In this document: in pieces, positions 13,240 to 17,005 of the stretch
Position numbering within the stretch: the stretch's first letter is position 1
Layout of the letters: every line of letters starts with the position of its first letter
Source of the DNA: Deltaproteobacteria bacterium
GTDB taxonomy: Bacteria; JAEEML01
Length of the DNA: 17,005 nucleotides
Reading direction: 5' to 3'
Assembly (NCBI GenBank): GCA_016283195.1
Contig: JAEEML010000117.1
Location: 1 to 17,005, forward strand
Notes under the pieces: generated by a model
What the model saw: the letters and a program-made list of their open reading frames with translations, nothing else
What the model was told of the DNA's origin: nothing
The model's database searches: none
Program-made: the position numbers and the translations under genes

Positions 13240-14889
13240 ATGCGTAAGTATCTACCGTTCATGCTCTCTCTTTGCCTGGCTCTGCCTTTTGGCACATCAT
13301 GCGGCAACACCAATGGCACAAACAATTCGCAAAATTCGCATACGACTCCCGGCGGAACCCGTCCCGGTGGTAACAATAACAATAATAATAACAACAACAA
13401 TAATAACAATAATACGAATGCTAATAGCATAATCGCCCGCATCCAAAAGGGCGAAATTGCTAAAGATGCCAAAGTTACTGTTAACGATGTCATCATCACT
13501 GCCGTTGAAACATATACCAAAAAGAATCAAGAAACAGGCAAATTCGAACCAACTGGAATTCCTGGCTTTTTCGTCTCCGACATGATAGCCACCGCCCAGC
13601 CTTATACCGGCATTTACGTCAACTTGGCCCAAATAGCCGAACCGGGCGCCTTCAAAATCGGCGATGTCGTAGAAATCCAAGGTCAGGCTGATAATTACTA
13701 TGGCTCCAAACAAATCGGCAAAGCCAGTGTGCAGAAAACCGGCACCGGCACTGTGCCTGCTCCGGCCGTTATCAGCGATGTAGCCTCTGTTGCCACTAAA
13801 TATGAATTAAATGAGGCCGGCGGTTTTTATGCTCCTGCCTCAACTTCTGGCAACTTGGCCGCTCAATATGCCGGCGTGCTGGTAAAAGTAGAGAACGTAA
13901 AAGTCACCAACGAAAAAATTAGTTCTCTAAAAAGCAACTGTAAAGATCCGAAAGCCGAGCCGGTTGCTGAAGATTGTCTCGCTAATACCGGCTTTGAAGT
14001 TGGCGGCGCTCTCGTTGTGAGCAACGAAAATATGTACTATGTGTCTGATTCTCTGCGCAAAAAAGGTGTTGAATTTACGTCAATTACCGGCATTATTGAT
14101 TACAATTACAGTGCTTATGTCCTCCTCCCCCGCATGGCTGAAGATGTAGTGAAAAAAAGCGGCGGCAATAATAACAACCATGACAGCAGTTCCGATTATG
14201 CTGAAACCGCTCTTACAGAAATTAACGCCGGCAATGTTGATGAAGATGCCAAAGTTACCGTGACCGGTGTTGTGGTAACCGATCCATTCCAAACCGACTA
14301 TGGCCACTCCTTCTACATGACAGCTAAAGAGGGCGGCGTCGGTAACACTCTTTATATTTACAATGTTTCCAACAAAGCCAATGCAGAGCCCGAACGTGGT
14401 TCCGAAGTTACCATCAAAGGCAAAGTTGCTAGCTACTATGGCACTTGGGAAGTCATCGGTTCCGGTGAAGATAATCTAACCATTGGTTCAAAAGTAGCCG
14501 AGCCGGCTGCTACCACCCTCACTCTGCCCGTCGGCGAAGCCCAAGTTGGAACTCTGGCCAAAATCGAAAATCTCACCATTAAAGAGCTCGCCGACAATTA
14601 TTGCGATGGCTCGATTACTGTTAATGACAGCAATAGAGAAGAATACGAAGATAATGGCGGCAACTACTGCACTGCCACTCTCACCGATGGCGAACACGAT
14701 ATCAAAGTAAAATATAGCTCAATCGAACAATACAAAGCCGCCACTAAAGAGGCTATCGGCGAAACTTTGACAGATGGAAATGCTGCTGTTAGCGACGAAG
14801 TTGTTATCACCGGCCTCGTGGTCATTAATTTTAACGAGGTAGTTATCACACCGCGCACCGAAGATGATATTGTTGTTACGCATAAATGA
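13240..14889 (+). CDS. Exported lipoprotein with poly-Asn linker and duplicated OB-fold-like modules
   Basis: A 549-residue surface protein. The signal peptide ends in FGTSC, a relaxed lipobox with C21 as likely lipid site. A low-complexity linker with 14 consecutive Asn follows (45-58). The rest is an internal duplication: repeat 1 (about 63-305) and repeat 2 (about 323-546), the second again preceded by an Asn/Ser/Asp linker (GGNNNNHDSSSDY). Each repeat has two OB-like parts: a first with DAKVTVNDVIITA / DAKVTVTGVVVTD, a 'GDVVEIQG' / 'GSEVTIKG' strand and 'YYGSKQI' / 'YYGTWEV'; a second with 'AGVLVKVENVKV' / 'VGTLAKIENLTI' and an ending 'LLPRMAEDVV' / 'ITPRTEDDIV'. These match the OB-fold modules of YhcR-type secreted nucleases as I know them (inference). 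Cys pairs 234/246 and 455/477 occur at comparable places. Start ATG 13240 has AAAGGAGG 6 bases upstream. The nucleotidase gene follows after 60 bases. Confidence 0.8.
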   Translation: MRKYLPFMLSLCLALPFGTSCGNTNGTNNSQNSHTTPGGTRPGGNNNNNNNNNNNNNNTNANSIIARIQKGEIAKDAKVTVNDVIITAVETYTKKNQETGKFEPTGIPGFFVSDMIATAQPYTGIYVNLAQIAEPGAFKIGDVVEIQGQADNYYGSKQIGKASVQKTGTGTVPAPAVISDVASVATKYELNEAGGFYAPASTSGNLAAQYAGVLVKVENVKVTNEKISSLKSNCKDPKAEPVAEDCLANTGFEVGGALVVSNENMYYVSDSLRKKGVEFTSITGIIDYNYSAYVLLPRMAEDVVKKSGGNNNNHDSSSDYAETALTEINAGNVDEDAKVTVTGVVVTDPFQTDYGHSFYMTAKEGGVGNTLYIYNVSNKANAEPERGSEVTIKGKVASYYGTWEVIGSGEDNLTIGSKVAEPAATTLTLPVGEAQVGTLAKIENLTIKELADNYCDGSITVNDSNREEYEDNGGNYCTATLTDGEHDIKVKYSSIEQYKAATKEAIGETLTDGNAAVSDEVVITGLVVINFNEVVITPRTEDDIVVTHK

Positions 14890-14949
14890 TTTTTTAACCC
14901 CAATAATTTGATTTTTAATTTTTAAAATTCAAGCGCTAGGGATTTTCCC

Positions 14950-17005
14950 ATGAATAAAAAATTCCTCCTTGCTACGGCCGCCTGCTTTTTAATACCACTG
15001 GTCGGCTGCATGCAAACTACTTATGTCGATGCGCCAGCGGATAGCTCTATTCCTAAAAAGCTGGTTGTTTTGCACACCACCGATACGCACGCCAAATTTT
15101 TACCCTTTTGGCTGGAACCCAACACCTTTGATGTGCAAGACGGCTTTAACAGCTCTAACCCACCCTGCTGGGATTTAAATTATAACGGCGGCGGCTCTTA
15201 TTGCGATGGCGCCTATGACGCCAAGCGTGGCAAATACAAAATTTGGGCCAATTCCAAATACGTCTATATGACCAAAGCGGAGCTTCTTGCCGGCGGTTAT
15301 AAGCTGGAGGATTTTAACCATGACGGCCAGTGCGATGTGCGCGACTGTCAGCGCTGCTGGGATTTAAATCGCAACAACGATTGCGACAGCGACGAGGATG
15401 TGGACGGTGTGCTTGGTTGCGATGAAGGCGATTGTCAAAAACGCATTGCCGAGCAAGCCGTCTTCGCCTGCTGGGATATGCCCGATGCCGCCGGTGAGCA
15501 TAATTATCGCTGCGACAAGAGCGAAGATATCAACCACGACCATGAGTGCAACTTCCAGGATTGCGCCAAAGTTTATGATAAAAATCACAACTTTAAATGC
15601 GATAATGCTTGGAGCCCGCAATTTGGCACCTACTTAGATGACGACGGTTACCCCATTCTTATTGAGGATTACCCCGACGAGAGCGCTTACAACATTGCTT
15701 TCACCGGCGCACAAACAAAATCAGAAGACTTAAACCGCGATGGCTATTGTGATGTTAACGATTACCGCCCCGGCCTGGTGGATGCCGGCGGCGTAGCCCG
15801 CGCCACCACCTTACAAAAAGAGCTCATTGCCAAACATGTGGGCACCCCGATTTTGCGCCTCGATAGCGGCGACATTTTCCAGGGCGCTCCGCAATTCAAC
15901 CTCTTTAAAGGCTATTTGGAATTTTTAAGCCACTCCAAAATGGGCGTGGAAGCCATGACCATCGGCAACCACGAATTTGATAACGGGACAAAAGGCCTGG
16001 TCGCCGCCTACAACAAAAGCGGCGGTATCCCTGTATTATCAGCTAATTATATCTTTGATGAGGAAGATCACAAAGGGCTTAGAAACATTGTGCGCCCATA
16101 TATGACTTTTGAAAAGGGCCAGCTCAAAATCGGCGTCATTGGCCTCGGCAACGATACAACTTTAACTTCTGTTTATAATGTTTCTTCCAGCCTGGGCTTT
16201 AACGCTTATGACCCGGTGACTATTGCCCAGCAATATGTAGATTTACTGCGCTCCTCCTGCGATCTCATCATCCTCCTCACACACCAAGGGCTTGATCAGG
16301 ATTATGTTCTGGCCGAAAAAGTCAAAGGAGTGGATCTTATTTTAGGCGGCCACCACCATGTGGTTTTAAACCCGGTGAAGGTGATGCACGGCCCCGATGG
16401 CCGCGACGTTTTGGTAGTGCATAGCGGCGTCAATTATAAGGTGATGGGCGAACTCGAGATGATAATTAAAGATCAGCACATTGCCTGGCATAAATATAGT
16501 GTCCATAATATCACCAGCAAAATAGCACCAGATGCCAAAATGATGAATATTTTGGAGCCCTTTGAAGAGGCTCTCCGTGATGCTCAGGATTTAACCAAAG
16601 TTGTTGGGCGCGCCACCTCCACCATCGCCCGCAACGACCCCAACGGCGGTGACTCACCACTGGGCAATTTGGTTACCGATGCTATGCTGAGAAATGAGAT
16701 GGCCCGCGCGCAGTTCGCCGTCACCAATCACATGGGTATCCGCGCCGATATCCCGACAGGCGATATTACTCTGGAAAAGCTCTATGAAGTATTTCCCTTT
16801 GAAAATACCATAGTTACCATGTATCTCTCTGGCAGAGAGATTAAAGAAATGTTTGATTTTATTGCCCGCCGTTCCGCTTCTCGCGGCTGCTCTACCCAGG
16901 TGCAGGTCTCCGGCATCAATGTGGTTATAGATTGCAGTCCGGATGAAGACAAAATAGCGGAATATAACTCCTATGCTCTAACTAAAGACCTCTCAATCGG
17001 AGAAA
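14950..17005 (+). CDS. 5'-nucleotidase (UshA/YhcR family) lipoprotein with Cys/Asp-repeat insertion, 3' end outside window
   Basis: 685 codons are open to the window edge. Lipoprotein signal with lipobox LVGC (C20). Metallophosphatase core: DTH (D45, H47), DSGD (D305, D308), GNHE (N340, H341), LTHQG (H445) and GGHHH (H468, H470), which supply the two-metal site of UshA-type enzymes. A 5'-nucleotidase C-terminal domain starts near 548 (VVGRATSTIARND ... SPLGNLVTDAM; HMGIRADIPTGDITLEKLYEVFPFEN) and is cut off by the window. The expected role is surface hydrolysis of nucleotides to nucleosides and phosphate. Unusual: about 225 residues (51-275) with 14 Cys and many Asp/Asn separate the DTH motif from GGVARATTL (280-288), which normally follow each other within a few tens of residues. 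AGGGA lies 7 bases before ATG 14950. It is probably co-transcribed with the OB-fold lipoprotein upstream. Confidence 0.93.
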   Translation, partial: MNKKFLLATAACFLIPLVGCMQTTYVDAPADSSIPKKLVVLHTTDTHAKFLPFWLEPNTFDVQDGFNSSNPPCWDLNYNGGGSYCDGAYDAKRGKYKIWANSKYVYMTKAELLAGGYKLEDFNHDGQCDVRDCQRCWDLNRNNDCDSDEDVDGVLGCDEGDCQKRIAEQAVFACWDMPDAAGEHNYRCDKSEDINHDHECNFQDCAKVYDKNHNFKCDNAWSPQFGTYLDDDGYPILIEDYPDESAYNIAFTGAQTKSEDLNRDGYCDVNDYRPGLVDAGGVARATTLQKELIAKHVGTPILRLDSGDIFQGAPQFNLFKGYLEFLSHSKMGVEAMTIGNHEFDNGTKGLVAAYNKSGGIPVLSANYIFDEEDHKGLRNIVRPYMTFEKGQLKIGVIGLGNDTTLTSVYNVSSSLGFNAYDPVTIAQQYVDLLRSSCDLIILLTHQGLDQDYVLAEKVKGVDLILGGHHHVVLNPVKVMHGPDGRDVLVVHSGVNYKVMGELEMIIKDQHIAWHKYSVHNITSKIAPDAKMMNILEPFEEALRDAQDLTKVVGRATSTIARNDPNGGDSPLGNLVTDAMLRNEMARAQFAVTNHMGIRADIPTGDITLEKLYEVFPFENTIVTMYLSGREIKEMFDFIARRSASRGCSTQVQVSGINVVIDCSPDEDKIAEYNSYALTKDLSIGE
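15166..15774 (+). repeat. Four tandem Cys/Asp-rich units within the nucleotidase gene
   Basis: Residues 73-275 contain four units of the pattern CWD...CD...ED-x-[ND]...C...DC. Unit A: C73WD, C85D, ED120-121, C128, DC133. Unit B: C136WD, C145D, ED149-150, C157, DC162. Unit C: C174WD, C188D, ED192-193, C200, DC205. Unit D is worn: VYD208-210 replaces CWD, then C217D, ED259-260, C267, and DY replaces DC. The Asp/Asn spacing (DFNHDGQCD, DINHDHECN, DLNRDGYCD) is like EF-hand, dockerin or thrombospondin type 3 calcium loops. At DNA level, units A and B share 16 identical bases at their start (15165-15180 and 15354-15369). Confidence 0.8.

Noticed and set aside
13134-13520. 128-codon open frame on the - strand containing a long Leu run
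   Set aside because: It is the antisense shadow of the poly-Asn codons of the OB-fold lipoprotein, without a ribosome site.
15364-15621. 85-codon open frame on the - strand, Ile/Val/Ala-rich and membrane-like
   Set aside because: It is the complement of the Asp/Asn codons (GAC/GAT/AAC) in the nucleotidase repeat region, which read as Val/Ile in antisense.
1-17005. tRNA or rRNA genes, insertion-sequence transposases, integrases and att sites
   Set aside because: I saw no cloverleaf-like segment, no rRNA-like conserved stretch and no transposase or integrase motif on either strand; this was by eye, without a covariance search.

Overview
The window looks like chromosomal DNA of a Gram-negative bacterium with moderate G+C (about 50% in core genes such as rel). 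The Gram-negative signs are a SPOR-domain protein, several lipoproteins with short lipoboxes and a BamE-like C-terminus. The Asn-rich lipoprotein style and the 'CWD...CD' cysteine/aspartate repeats remind me of the Myxococcota/Bradymonadota side of the old Deltaproteobacteria, but I cannot place the organism firmly from sequence alone.

Left edge (1-2012, + strand): a DpnII-type restriction-modification operon. It holds the end of a Dam-class GATC adenine methyltransferase (DpnM type), a second beta-class adenine methyltransferase (DpnA type) and a DpnII-family endonuclease, joined without gaps. The last two genes are clearly more AT-rich (about 33% G+C where counted) than the methylase fragment (about 44%) and the rest of the window. 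At 2013-2501 lies a gene-free convergent spacer with a chain of hairpins, two tandem 57-bp repeat units plus a decayed third, and a probable terminator for the operon arriving from the right.

2502-5605 (- strand): a two-gene ABC exporter of the LolD/MacB type, with an ATPase and an 800-residue permease carrying two FtsX domains, overlapping by one base. A divergent intergenic region with a good -35 box and two inverted repeats separates it from the next block.

5843-10637 (+ strand): a SPOR-domain membrane protein, then a full-length bifunctional (p)ppGpp synthetase/hydrolase (rel/spoT) with its own promoter inside the end of the SPOR gene, then three tightly packed exported proteins: one small periplasmic candidate and two lipoproteins, one with a BamE-like tail and one with WG-type repeats. 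The last lipoprotein gene overlaps the end of the converging shikimate operon.

10588-13019 (- strand): a shikimate-pathway operon, aroB followed by an aroD-aroE fusion, with an ATGA overlap. Together they cover DAHP to shikimate (dehydroquinate synthase, dehydroquinase, shikimate dehydrogenase). The leader has a plausible promoter that overlaps a terminator-like hairpin.

13240-17005 (+ strand): two surface proteins. The first is a lipoprotein with a poly-Asn linker and duplicated OB-fold modules. The second is a UshA/YhcR-class 5'-nucleotidase lipoprotein that runs off the window. Together they resemble a YhcR-like nuclease/nucleotidase split into two genes. The most unusual feature of the window is inside the nucleotidase: about 225 residues of four tandem Cys/Asp-rich, probably calcium-binding units are inserted into the catalytic metallophosphatase core, between the first and second metal-ligand motifs.
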